A DNA stretch of 64,000 bases from Adineta ricciae (taxonomy: Eukaryota; Rotifera; Eurotatoria; Adinetida; Adinetidae): assembly GCA_905250025.1 (NCBI GenBank), contig CAJNOJ010000021.1, positions 673,984-737,983 of the forward strand. The letters run 5' to 3'. The position numbers were made by a program, and so were the translations under genes. The notes under the pieces are model-generated. The model did no database searches. It had not been told where the DNA came from and saw only the letters and a program-made list of their open reading frames with translations. Below, piece after piece: positions 37,381 to 50,135 of this stretch; the stretch's first letter is position 1; every line of letters begins with the position of its first letter.

Positions 37381-38337
37381 ATGGCGTTGGATTTTGGTTT
37401 TGGCTTTGTCGCTGGAGTTACCGGCACGATTGCCGGATACCCATTCGACACAGTAAAAGTTCGTCTGCAAACGCAAACATTAAATCATCGTCTATATTCA
37501 GGCTCCTTGGATTGCTTCATTAAAATTGCGAAACAAGAATCAATCTTGGGTTTTTATAAAGGCATGTCGTCACCAATGTTCGGCGTTGCTCTCATCAATG
37601 GAATTGTTTTTTCTATACAAAATATTGTGAAAGGATTATTTGATAATCCCGATACTTACGTCACACTATCTATTACTGGTGCTATCGCTGGTGCTTCACA
37701 ATCGATCATTTGTTCGCCTATAGAATTAGTCAAAACTCGTCTTCAAATGCAGGGCATTGGACAACAACGAAAGCTGTTTGCACTGTCAACACATTTATAT
37801 AAAGGACCGCTGGATTGCTTAAAGAAATCCTACGAACGACGGGGTCTTCGACATGGTGTTATGCGTGGTTTATCGATGACATTTGCGCGTGATATTCCAT
37901 CGTTTGCAGCATATTTTCCAGCATGGCAATTTTTCGTGACGAACTTTTCACCAACGGGGCGAGAAGTGGACATGCCTATGTACATGAGTTTAATTGGCGG
38001 TGGATTCACTGGCATAGCAGCGTGGACTGTTTCGTATCCGTTCGATGTGATCAAGAGTCGTTATCAAGCAGCTCGAGAACATGTTTATAAAAGCGTTTGG
38101 GATTGTACTGTGAAGTCTTTTCGAACAGAAGGCTGGCGAGTATTTACACGCGGGTTCGTACCGTGCACACTACGTGCTGTACCGACAAATGCATTTACTT
38201 ATCCTGTCTATGCACTTCTGAAACGTACATTTGACACACCGATCGACGATGATGAGACTATATTAGAAAATACTAATCAGACAAAAGTAATGACTATAAC
38301 AACGGTTTCACCTCCATCGATCAGGTCATGTGATTAG
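37381..38337 (+). CDS. mitochondrial carrier, SLC25A29-like
   Basis: A single uninterrupted 318-residue frame. The three carrier repeats carry their signatures: YPFDTVKVRLQ near residue 20, SPIELVKTRLQ near 112 and YPFDVIKSRYQ near 220. Each has the six-helix-fold partner motif (for example LGFYKGM). The start MALDFGFGFVAGVTGTIAGY and the late EGWRVFTRG are especially close to SLC25A29, which moves basic amino acids across the inner mitochondrial membrane. A relative in the carnitine/acylcarnitine branch (SLC25A20/45/47) is possible. The CDS has no introns, unusual for this window. The acceptor-like tttcag about 20 bases upstream suggests an intron in the 5' untranslated region or trans-splicing. 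A poly(A) signal lies near 38551. Confidence 0.88.
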   Translation: MALDFGFGFVAGVTGTIAGYPFDTVKVRLQTQTLNHRLYSGSLDCFIKIAKQESILGFYKGMSSPMFGVALINGIVFSIQNIVKGLFDNPDTYVTLSITGAIAGASQSIICSPIELVKTRLQMQGIGQQRKLFALSTHLYKGPLDCLKKSYERRGLRHGVMRGLSMTFARDIPSFAAYFPAWQFFVTNFSPTGREVDMPMYMSLIGGGFTGIAAWTVSYPFDVIKSRYQAAREHVYKSVWDCTVKSFRTEGWRVFTRGFVPCTLRAVPTNAFTYPVYALLKRTFDTPIDDDETILENTNQTKVMTITTVSPPSIRSCD

Positions 38338-38817
38338 AAAGCTTTTTGTTTTTTTTCTTTTGAACGGAAAAGAAAGGAGAAAGAAGTATGTGTGCATGTC
38401 AGATGCAGAGTTAGGCCTTTTTCCTCATTCTATTTAATGATTTATGACAATTAATTTTTTTTAATCTTCGTTTTGTTGTTATTTTTTGTATATAAGACGT
38501 AGATCATATTAGATTATTAAAGTAATAATGGAACTAGCTCGATTTTATACATAAATAAACTATTCTGTACTGAATTGCGATATTCTCAGATGTTGCCAAT
38601 CATCAACTTGAGGGCGTGCAATGAAAATTCTTCCAATAGCACATCACTTCCAGGTCATTCTATTCTTAAACGAAAATGATCTATCTATTCATATGGTCTT
38701 CGACAGAACGACTGATAAAAAACTATCGATCGAATTTCGCGTTCGTCGATCGTCCGTTTCACTTGTGTCAAATATAAAGTACGACAGAGACATACATAGA
38801 CATATATATATATATAG

Positions 38818-41800
38818 ATGCAACGAGAAAACGTGTATTTACATTCACCATCGGATCTAGTCGGCGAATACGATCATAGAATGGATAGAATGATGCGTCA
38901 ACCGCCACCTGTACCTCCGCCTCCTCCTTTGTCTACTTCAGGGTCATCATCAAGACCACATCTTTCACGAAATTCAACACGTCTACTGAATGAATCAATC
39001 AAACACAAGTATGTTCGAACGAAATCCCTTGGAATCAATGTGTACTGAATGACTTTTTCTCAGAAAGAATCAATCTAATGGAAACAGTACCAATAGCAGT
39101 AATGCCTTTTGGTGGGATGTTGCTCATGTCACCAGTCGTCACTATGAACAAGAACAAAGTACAAATAAAGAACGTCGACTAACATTTCGTCGAATTGTTA
39201 AAATATGCGTTTACATCATTTTCTTCTGTGTTGTTCTCACATCCGCAATTGTCAGTAAGCTTAGTCTATTCACTATGATTAATGCTTACAAAACTACCGA
39301 ACAAGTAGATATCTCATTCTTTCACTACCTGATCGATCATTGATTTCTTTCTTTCTCTCGTTTGTTCTAGCCAAAAGCATACATTGTTCGATGGCAAGTT
39401 CTTCTTCTCATTGCAATGGGCATCCCATACGTCTTAACATTTATCCACAGTGTTCAGTTATCGATTTTTTTCATTAAACGTTCTCCGCCATTCTTTCTGA
39501 CAATATGGGTAAGTATAGGACAACAACAAACAAATTAATCGATGTGAATCTGTTGGTATCGTTTCAGGTTCACTTCGTCGAAGCTTGCCATACCGCTGGT
39601 TTGTCCATTCTTGTCTTTCGAATTTTACCATCAATTGATAATGTGACTGGATTGTTCATCTTGAACGGTGTGTGTATTATTCCGGCCGTCTTAAATCTTT
39701 TCTCATCTCATCGTGGTCTCAATGCAACGATGAAAACATTGACATTCATCACTGACATCGGCGCAGTCTTGATGCAGTTATGTGTTTGCTTTATACCTGT
39801 CATACTTCCGATGAAAGAGAGTATAACAAGTAGACTTCAATGGCAATTACCATTAGCATTATTGCTTATTTCGTTTGGCTATTGGGAGAGTTTTACTGAA
39901 ACATCCTTCTCACAAAAACGTTTCTTCAAATGGTTTCAACATGGAGTTCGAGCATTGAAGAAAACACGTCCTAAAGTCTATGTTACCGCCAGTTTGTTAA
40001 AGTTGTGTGTCTTGATTTGCACAGCTGTGTATTTCTTACCGGAATCCATTGATAAAAAACTGTATTGGAGAGTTTTTGATTCAATACCGATCGGCTTCCA
40101 TGATACACAAACTCGACGAGTTCTCGGTGGTGGAATATTCGACGAACATGAAGATCTTTTTCGCATTACATATGAAGTGTATGTTCCGATGATTGTACAA
40201 GTTCTTTCCTCCTGTGTCTGCTATTACACTGGACGTATCGCATGTAAAGTAAGATGAAGACAAAGCATAGCTGTCTCAAAATGAATGTATCTCGTTTGAT
40301 TTAGGTTTTAATGCAAAGCTTTGGCTTCTCATTGCCGTTAACTTTATCGACATTGATTGCGTATATTGTACTATTCTTTAGTCAAGGTTTTAAAAGCAAG
40401 AAAGACATTGTAGCGCTTGGCCAGTTGTTCTATTTGGACAAACCGCAAGGTAATCTTTGGAATGCATCCTTTTCCAGTAAAAAGATCCTGTTTTGTCTGT
40501 AGCGTTGGGCTCGAAACTTGTTATTATTTCGCTGATTGGTTTCCTACTGTTATGGTTATCTAAAATGAAAATAACAAGTCATGTCTGGTTTCCAACATCG
40601 GAACGTTTAGCAATGATATATAAGTTCGTACAGCACTGAATGACTGCCACTAGAAGATTCTTCTTGAATATGTAGATTATTTGTTCTTCCATATTATGAA
40701 CCAGCGATTGTGGAACAAAATTTACTGCTGAACAAACGACAAAAAGATGATGGAGAAATGAAAGGTTGGATAAATCGATAGAAATCGTTCAATTCATTTC
40801 AACGCTCTATCTGCAATTACATAGATCAAGTGGAACCGGATTTAAGTCTCGAACGAAAGTTTCCCGTACCAATGATCTACGTCTGTGCGACTATGTGGCA
40901 CGAGACCACAAGTGAGATGGTGCAATTGTTAAAATCAATTTTTCGGTCAGTAGACCATCGACTGATTTCATTGTATAGTGAATCGTTTTTACATAGTCTG
41001 GATTCGGATCAGCATGCGCGTCGAACCGTTCAAAAGAACCTACGTATTCTCGATCCGGATTATTATCGCTTTGAAACGCATGTTCTATTCGACGATGCGT
41101 TTGAAGACGATGAAAACGGCAACCGCATACCCAATCGTTATGTCAAACAATTAGTTGCAGCTGTGAACGTCGCCGGAGCGTATGTTCATGGTGTCGAAAA
41201 GGTCGTCGAAGATCCCATTAAGATCCCGACGCCCTATGGTGGACGGTTAGTTTGGTTATTGCCAGGCAAAAACCGATTGATCGTTCATATGAAAGATAAA
41301 AATTTAATTCGACACAAAAAACGTTGGAGTCAAGTGAGTATCCATCGAAAGAAGAAAAACGAAATGAGTTCAAAATTGATATGTTCCAGGTCATGTATAT
41401 GTACTATCTGTTATCGTTTAAATTATTACGTCGAAAACAAGGTGGACACAATGTTTCGCAGCGTACTACTCGATTGGATACGGAATTCATCGGTTTCAGT
41501 GATTTTCTTCGAAATCTACCAGAAGATAAAAAAATTGCCGTATGAAAAAATCGTCATTCTTCTGAAAAACACAAGAACATTCTTTTCTTTCCTTTTCATT
41601 TCATTTCAGGCTCAAAATACATTTGTTCTCGCACTTGACGGTGATGTTGATTTTAAGCCAGAAGCTATTCTTTTACTAGTCGATCGAATGCGTAAGAATC
41701 CGAAAGTTGCAGCTGCCTGTGGTCGAATTCATCCAACTGGTGGCGGTACGAGCACGGTGATTTACTTTCACTTTTGAAAACGATTTCACTTTCAGGACCT

Positions 41801-44039
41801 ATCGTATGGTACCAGCAATTTGAATACGCTGTTGGCCATTGGCTACAAAAGGCTGCTGAACATAAACTGGGCAGTGTTCTTTGCTGTCCCGGTTGTTTCT
41901 CATTGTTTCGCGGTTCATCTCTCATGGATGACAATGTTATGCGACGTTACGCTGATAAATCTACGGAAGCAGCACATTACGTCCAATACGATCAGGGTGA
42001 GAACGGATATTGTCTTACTCTTGGAGTACATCGTGATTGACATCTTAGGTGAGGATCGTTGGTTAACAACGCTTCTTCTTCAGCAAGGTTATCGTGTTGA
42101 ATATTGCGCTGCATCGGACGCTTTCACTCATGCACCTGAAACATTTAAAGAATTTTTCAATCAACGCCGTCGATGGATGCCTTCGACAATGGCGAACATC
42201 ATGGATTTATTGAAAGATACTAAACATACAACGCATGTCAATGAAAATATTTCGAAATTGTACATGTTCTATCAAGCTGTTCTGTTCGTTTCGACTATCC
42301 TAGGTCCAGGAACAATTCTATTAACAATTGCTTCCGCGTTACGTACAGTATTTTCAACATTAACAATAGCTGAATCGTATACAATATCAATTTTACCAGC
42401 CATTTTCTACATACTCGTATGTATAAAAACGAAAGCTAGCACACAAATATGGATCGGAGCGGTAATGACTGGTAAATTGCAAATGCATTGTTAGCTTTAT
42501 GTTGTACAAAGTATATTTGATTTTAGCAATCTATGCTTTGGTTATGTCTATGGTACTTGTCGCGACAGCTGCTCAAATTCTCAAATCAGGTTTGCTTGAT
42601 CCGAGTGCAGTATTTTTACCAACAGTTGCTACAACTTTCATTGTCACTGGTCTCCTGCATCCGAATGAAATGTTGAATCTACTGCATGGCTTTCTCTATT
42701 TGGTCACCATCCCCGGTGGTTATCTTTTGCTTGTAACCTATGCTCTATGCAATTTACATGTTGTTTCCTGGGGTACACGGGAAACAGTCGAAGTGGTCAA
42801 AAAGAAAAAGAAGCCAGGCGAAAAAGAAGTTGTTGTGCCAGGTAGAGAAGAACATGTAAAGACACTCACGGTTACTGACTATTTTTCTTTTTCGAAAACA
42901 GATCCGAAGAAACGACGGACAACGGATGTTTTGAATAATATGCTATGGGGCAACAACGGTGATGGCCAACGCGGCTTTATTCATCAGATCGGTGATGCGA
43001 TTGAACAAGTTTTTCGACCAACTGCTAAACGTCAAGAGATGCTTTTACAACAGATTATCGAGAAACTCAATCGTGACAACGCTCGTCAGGATTTAAAAAA
43101 ATACAATGGTACGCTACGTTACATTCAATTCAATCACCAATCATACTTCAATCGATCTTTTTAGATGAAAATCTACATGATGCTAATAGTCATGATCTAC
43201 TCATTGTGCCAGGTGAAAGTGAGTTACATGATAGTAGTTCATCCAATACAACATCGACTACATCGATTTGTAATAAATCACGAAATAATATGGTCAATCC
43301 TTACTGGTCGGAATTGTCATGGCTTGGCTCAGAATCTGTTATCGGCTATCTTCATACAGATGAAATCACATTTTGGCAACAAATTCTTTCGAAATATTTA
43401 GCTCCGCTAGACAAAGATGCAGAAGATGAACGCCGTATTACACACGATCTGATTTCTTTGCGAAATAATGCTGGCTTTGCTTTCTTTATGCTTAACGCTA
43501 TTTGGATTATTTTGCAATTTCAATGTGAATATGTTTCGACGAAATTCACTGAACTTATGATTGACATCGGTCGTCCATTCGGTCGACCAGGAACGAAGGT
43601 ACAACTGCTAGGTTTACTATTTATGCTATTTTTTGCATCATGTATGATTGTTCAATTCATTACTATGCTTCTGCATCGTTGGGGAACATTCATAGAAATC
43701 TTGGCTAGTACAAAACTATTCGAAAAGCATCGAAAATACAAATTAAAACCAGGCTCGGATATTGCTGGAATGACAAGTCAAGAGGTGGCCGACGTTCTCA
43801 GAGAGTTAGATATTCAACTAGTTGTTCCACCAGTGGCCACTGCAGTGAAACAGAGTGTCGCATTTCAAATGGAACCTATGGTAAAACGAGAGGCCGAAGC
43901 TCATAGTCCTGATTACGACGAAAATGACGATGATGAAATCGATGATTTCGAGGATGTGTATATTGAGCCGCCAATCGATTACTTCGATCATCCGGTTGTA
44001 CAAGAAGCTGCTGATGAAAGCCGTCTTCGTATGCTCTAG
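38818..44039 (+). CDS. CHS: chitin synthase (GT2 family)
   Basis: Fourteen exons: 38818-39008, 39064-39304, 39371-39508, 39568-40248, 40305-40449, 40503-40623, 40676-40764, 40825-41333, 41390-41539, 41610-41745, 41796-41996, 42049-42471, 42512-43108, 43165-44039. They give 1,498 residues with phase kept throughout. It polymerises UDP-GlcNAc into chitin at the plasma membrane. All processive GT2 motifs are present: CATMWHE near residue 556, LDGDVDF near 765, CPGCFSLFRG near 830, EDRW near 869, QRRRW near 906 and the animal-type SWGTRE near 1093. Several membrane helices lie before and after the catalytic block. The short N-terminus has a proline run (PPPVPPPPP); the C-terminal tail is strongly acidic. 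A coiled-coil-like segment follows SWGTRE, as in insect enzymes. Predicted active. A poly(A) signal lies near 44139. Confidence 0.95.
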
Positions 44040-45523
44040 TCGAGCAAAGCAACTGATCATTCTCTTTTACTAGGCGAATAATTTTTCATAACTTTTGTTT
44101 ACATTTTCTTATTTTTACGTTTACCGTTTTAAACAGCAATAAAAAGATAGACATATGGTTGTTTCCGCTTGATACAGAAGGCTAACGAAATCGATTTGTT
44201 TAAGTTAACCTTGCACAGGCGCAAAGAATTTAGCGAATATACTGAAGGATGTCAATGTATAGAAACAAATGTGTATTTACGTCTTTATTAGACAATAAAT
44301 CGCATGAAATGGTTTTGATTCAATCAGAATAACCTCGAAAATGAAGGTAGACGTACTTCTACAGATGTGATTCATTATCTGATGAATTATTATCATAATA
44401 ACATTGATCCTCGTCTGTTTTGACGAAAGTTGCCGTTGAATCTCTACGTCCGACAGTATACCTCTTCCAGAGTATCTGTCGATAAATTCGTTTGAACATT
44501 CATATTCGAAGATTCACATATACCTATCCCGACAATCTTCACTTCGATGTGTATGGCGAAGATGTGAATGATTCATTTCGATTCTCATCAATCATCTTGC
44601 AAATATATATATACGTCATGAAATAATAGTATCGTTTATCTTTGTCTTCTGAATGCTTTCAATGATTCGAAAAGTTCAACGTTATGTACACATATATCGA
44701 ATAATCGAACTGTTATCATTTATATTTTGCGAAAAATTTTAGACAACGCGGTGATCTATTCTACCATGACAATTACACAACACACCCTTGAATAATGGCT
44801 CCAACGAATTGCTCATTGTGTATGATTTGATTGCACTCCTTTTGCGATTTTGATTTCACAGTTACAGATATTTTCTTTTCGATCATCACTAAACGCATAG
44901 TAATTATGACTCCTATNTCTCTCTCCATTAGCTCTCCGCTCTTTTATATTCACCATATTAAAATCGATACGCTTGAGATGAAGCACAAGATATGGGTAGT
45001 AGTCGTCGCTGCTTTTTGCTTTACACACTTCTTTCTCTCTTTTCGTCTTCTTACCATCCATTCAATCTAGCGCAAAACGAGAATGAATACATTAACGCAT
45101 CCTATTCGGTTTTACTGCTCATTTGCATTGTTGTCTTTGTTTGTAAGTGGCAATGATAATCATCCATTAGTTGCATTGATTTTAATCGCCTTGTGAATGT
45201 GATCAAATGTATGTATGCGTCTGTGTGCTCGAGATGGTAAGTTCATAGCCACACACGAATGCACTCAATGATTTTTTTTGTCCGTTTTTATGCAATTTAC
45301 ATTGCTAGAGACCACAATTGTAAGACCGCAAAATTGTGATTTTGAACATTAACCTCGAATGTGTGATAATTGAATGATAAAGAAAAGTTCGATATGATAT
45401 GAACATTGACACAAAAAAGATGGAGAACAGTTTTTTTACTAATGAACTTGTTTTTTTTTCTAGATCAGTTTTTTTAGCTTTTACTGCTTCTTTTGACTTG
45501 ATTTTGCGCCTGCAATATTCACA
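44040..45523. other. intergenic region with one ambiguous base
   Basis: No supported exon. It contains the chitin synthase 3' untranslated region and the upstream region of the His-rich gene. A single N at 44917 marks an unresolved base in the assembly. Confidence 0.5.
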
Positions 45524-48500
45524 ATGATTGATCCACGTTTCGCCGCTCCAGGCGGTATCCCTATCGCGCCAGGCTATGGTGCACAGCAAGTACCTGCTCA
45601 ATATCATCATCATCGTCATCATCGTCACCACAAACATAAAGTCCGCAATGATGCTTCACCAATAAGCCTTGATGAATCCATTCATAAAGTAGAGCATGGT
45701 CATCGTCATCATCATTTTCAACAAAGTAAAGCGAGCTCTCGAGAAATTGACCAGGACATTACAATCATTTTCTAGATGACGGCGTGCAATTGGCAGGAGG
45801 ATATGGCGTTCCATATGCAACTAATGGATACCATCAGCAACAACAACAACAACAACAGCAGCAACAATTTGGTGCCCATCCTTACGGTTATGGGAATCAA
45901 TACCAAGCTGCTGCATATGGCCAAGTCCCATATGGCGTTGGTCAATTAGGACAGACAGTGAAGCGTCGTCGACGTCACCATCGTCATCACCGTCACCATA
46001 CAGCCGATGGTACTAATCCAGGATCCAATGGCGAACATGAACAAGCAGTGCCTGAGTAAGTCTACAGTGCGAACATGTCTACTCTGTCGTCAATACAAAT
46101 ATATGCTGCTATTGTAGACAACTGATCGGTCAACGTTCATCAAGTGTCTTAGGTGACGAAGATCAACCAGTACGTTCACCGGCACCTACAAACGACGAAA
46201 AGGCTAGCGAAGGACAAGCTGTTCATCATCGACATCGCCGACACCATCGTCGCCATCACCATCATCACAATAATAATAATAACGAGGAACAAGCTAGTTA
46301 TGGATATTCACACCAATCGCGTTATGGCTATAGTAGCAATACAGTTGGCGCAGATGGTTATGGCCATATTAATGAAGACTTGATTTTTATCGAGCGTGGT
46401 GATCATAGTCCACATCGTCAAGAACCTCCTGCTGGCTATGAATATAAAGGCAAAATCGAAGTTCAAGGCATAAATAAAGAAGCTCAATCTACATCTCGTG
46501 CTGGCCTAAATGTACAACCACCACCGCAAATGCCAGTACATCAACCGATTCCACCACCAGCAAGTTTGGGCCCATGCCCACCTGGTTGGCAGCAGATGAT
46601 CTTATCGCCTGCTCCTGGCGGCCCGTGCCCAGCTGGCGGATTGCCATATACTGGCCAACTCATTGGACCTTCGCCCGCAGCACCACCACCAAGTAGTGCA
46701 TATGGCACCTATGGATCGAGCAATCATTATTCATCTCAATGTCAAATTGTAGCAGATTACATTTTTGGACCGAATTCAGCAGCCAGTACAAGCGGATATC
46801 AACAATCCAATGTCGCTGGCTGTACTGATCAATAGTATGTTATCAATCGATTTGCATCGATTGAAACACGAGTGATTGTTTCTATTCATTTATTTAGTCA
46901 AAATCAACAAGCATTAGAGCATACTACTACCCGTCCAACTATAATCGAAGTCTGGCAGAAACGAACGAAGGTATATCTCACACTCGATCTTTTTAACTAT
47001 CAATTATTTCCCTATACTCCAGTCCGAAACACGTGAAAGATCACGTTCAAGATCGCATCATCGTTCACGTACTCCAGCTGAAGGTCCTGGATTTGATTTT
47101 GATCGATTTCGTGACGAAATTCTTGCCGCTATCGAGTAATGTGTTTTTTTTTCTCATCTGATAACGAACTTATCAACTAAATCTCAATTGCATTTTCTTT
47201 CTTCTAACCAACAATTTATAGACGAATTGTACCACGTGGAGGAGGAGCACCCGATATTCAATGGGTTGGCCGCGATGGTGGCACCCAAACTCAAATTCAT
47301 CCAGGTGAAACGAAAATTGAAGAACGCCGACCAACAGGTGGTTCAGGCGAAGTACGCGTTATCGTACAACCAATTCAACCAGTCTTCTATATGCCACGCC
47401 AAAGTATGATCTTATGAATATCGATGGTTCTATCATTTGTCATTCTTCGAAATTCTAGCTGGTGGAACACCAACACCTGGTGCTGGCCCTGTTCCTGTTC
47501 AAGCCACAGGCGGTGCTCCCAATGTCGTCTATGTTCCACGTAATGTTTATGTGCCAGTTATTAAACCCGTTTTTGTTCCACGTGAACGTAAGTGATAAGA
47601 CTTCATTCGCATGTTTTTTTTTATCACTTTCTGTTTGTAGGTGTTATCGTACGTCCTCAAGTCATACATGTTGCACGTCCTGTACTTGTCGACCGACCTG
47701 TTCCCGTCACGCAACGACCTATTATTATCGATCGTGAAAAACCCATTCCTGTGCCAGTCCGTGAAGGCCAAACAGCTGTGCAAGGCGGTGGTTCAAAAGT
47801 TGTTCGAGAAGAATATGTTTATCGAGACAATGTACCTGTTGCATACGGAGGCCGCTGTGCTGAGTTCGCTGGCGGTGTCAATTATGGTTACATGCCTACA
47901 CAACAAGAACATCAATATGCTACTAGTTCAACACATGAAGTGTCAAATATTTATCAATCACAAGGAGCAGGCGTCAATGTGAATATCCCAAATGAATATC
48001 AACATAGTCAATCAAGTTCTCATGTCGAAGTTCAACAGGGCTGCGAAGGAAGTCTTCATGGTTCGTTTTCGAACTTAGCGGGTCAACAAGCCCAACAATA
48101 CGCATCAAGTTCGACACATGAAGTCGCAGGTATGTTTTTCCTATTTCAGCTCATATCTGTTTACCATATTGGAATCTGCTTAGGTGGTATTGGTATCGGC
48201 GGCGGTGGTGGCAGTTTTCATGGTTCCTATTCCAATTTATCTGGAATTAATAACGCAACTGCTGTTAACGTTGCTCAACGTAACCAAGAAGTTCTTCGGC
48301 AAACTTTCGAACAATCTGCTCAAGCAGCAGGTGTTCCTCCTCATTGTCCAACACAAATCGAAGTGCTCGATACAGCTGTCAACCCATTCTGGCAAAAAAC
48401 AGATCAGCCAACATTGATGCGTCGTTACGGACGTCCAGCGTTCGAAATTGTTCATAAGAGTGAAGAAGTTGAGCAACAAATGTATAGCGAACTTCGTCAA

Positions 48501-48599
48501 CGAGAGAGCAGTGCCAACATTTTAAGATCAGCTTCAGCTGCTAGCTACGGTTCAGGTTCTGGTATAGGACTTGGTGGTAATGGTATTGCTCAATATTAA
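45524..48599 (+). CDS. His/Gln-rich protein with Val-Pro repeat block
   Basis: Exons begin 45524-45725, 45776-46055 and 46118-46834, with shorter ones from 46898 to a last exon ending 48599. Frame is kept at every junction I checked. The N-terminal third has three His/Arg clusters (HHHRHHRHHKHK; RRRRHHRHHRHH; RRHHRRHHHHHNN) and a Gln run. The middle is Pro/Gly-rich, then an RS-like stretch. Around 47530-47770 is a valine/proline block of short repeats (VYVPRNVYVPVIKPVFVPRE; RPVLVDRPVPVTQRP; KPIPVPVRE). The C-terminus has a duplicated unit (QYATSSTHEV with GSLHGSFSNL; QYASSSTHEV with GSFHGSYSNL). There is no signal peptide or membrane span. I do not recognise the family. The V-P block recalls articulin/alveolin-type cortical cytoskeleton repeats. 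Confidence 0.72.
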
Positions 48600-50135
48600 A
48601 TATTTCGAAAATTGTTCTTGTTATTGTCGTAAGAAACATTTTATCGTATGTATGAAAAATTGTATTGAAAGACATAAAATATTTACAACGGCCACTTTAT
48701 AAATTGTCATCGTTCTTTCATTTTTTTTCTCTTCTTCTTCTTCATCTTCTCGAATCTCATTTTCTTTTTCTTTGGTCAAATTCAACAGATTAGAAGAATC
48801 GATTTCTTCGTCGTCATCGTTTTTTTTATGTGTGTTTGTTGTACTGTTTATTGTTCTTTTGAAAAAATGCGTTTTGCTTCTTCCTAGAATACTATCCGTT
48901 CATATTATTTCTTTCTGCCTCTTTTTTCAGAATAAAAAAAGAACCTTCAATTGTGATCGTTTCCATCACACAGAACATGATCGACGTGGGAAGAAAGTCT
49001 AGCTGTTCGATATCCTGTATCTTTTCTTTTTCTTATTATTAAATAAAACTTGATATACGAAGCTGTATTAGCCCTACAAACATACAACATCCATGATACC
49101 ATTGTGTAAAAGTGATGAGAACAAAGAGAAGAAAAATGATTCCATTATTTAATGAAAAGAGCGAACTCCTGCGGTTAATCGATTGATTTTTGATCGAGAG
49201 AAAAAGAGAAACTAGCGGCAGAATTTAAGAATGGCAAAAAGCAACCCGTAAGTTATCAACACGAAGAAAAGATTCGATGTTTTGTTATCAGTTGAATTGA
49301 GGTACGATCTTTTTTTCGCAAAGAAAAAAGGTGATGAATTGTCGCTCTTTCTGGTTATTCAAGTCATCATCAGCAAATAATCGTTCTCTCTGTCTCTCTT
49401 TTTCTCTGTGTTATCAAGAGGAAAAACGTTAAAAGATGCAGGCGAAATGTCTGTTACATAGATAATTTGTCCGATTAATTGATCAGTTACTGAAGAATAA
49501 CGGAGTATCACGTACATACAAACTTGAGATATACATATATACAAGCACTTATACTCCCACGAGAAATGCTCAGAGGCGATTGACGTGCATTAGATCAAAT
49601 ATCAAGATAAAAACTTGTTTCAAACGAGAAAATGTAAGTTGCTCTCGTTGATATGGATAAATTAGTTTAAAGAAAAAAAAAGAGGTTGGTCGAGTCAACG
49701 ACATCAACAGAACAAACTAGAAATGATAATAATCATAATAGTAAATCTCTTCTTTTTAACTGATAAAAAGATATATAAATGCCCATAGAGCAAACATAGT
49801 TCTCTTCTTCGTCATGTATATGAAAAAAAAACGATGAGACAGAATTTCTAGTTCGATTTCTTATGTAATTAGTAACCTTTTCGATTCATTTTTCTCTGGA
49901 AAAGGTTGAATCTGACAGGAGATCTTTGTGTTTATCTCCCGCGATGTTTACGTTTCAACAAACATATTGTTATTTTTTATAGTAGGAAATATATGTCGAG
50001 ATAAATTTGCGTAGGAAACTGACAGTTCTGTTTTCTTAGTTAAAAGTACTTCTGTTCTATACTTAGAAAACATTAGCGATCATGAGACAAATCAATGATA
50101 ATCCTGGTTAATCCTATTCGAAGAAACCTATAAGT
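48600..50135. other. intergenic region upstream of SLC6
   Basis: No exon supported. It is AT-rich with AG and pyrimidine tracts. It contains the 3' untranslated region of the His-rich gene and presumably the SLC6 promoter. Confidence 0.45.

Noticed and set aside
37830-38054. Minus-strand frame inside the mitochondrial carrier
   Set aside because: Shadow of the SLC25 coding frame.
38621-38860. Plus-strand frame just upstream of the chitin synthase start
   Set aside because: Out of frame with chitin synthase, runs into its first exon, and has no recognisable protein; at most a non-functional upstream frame.
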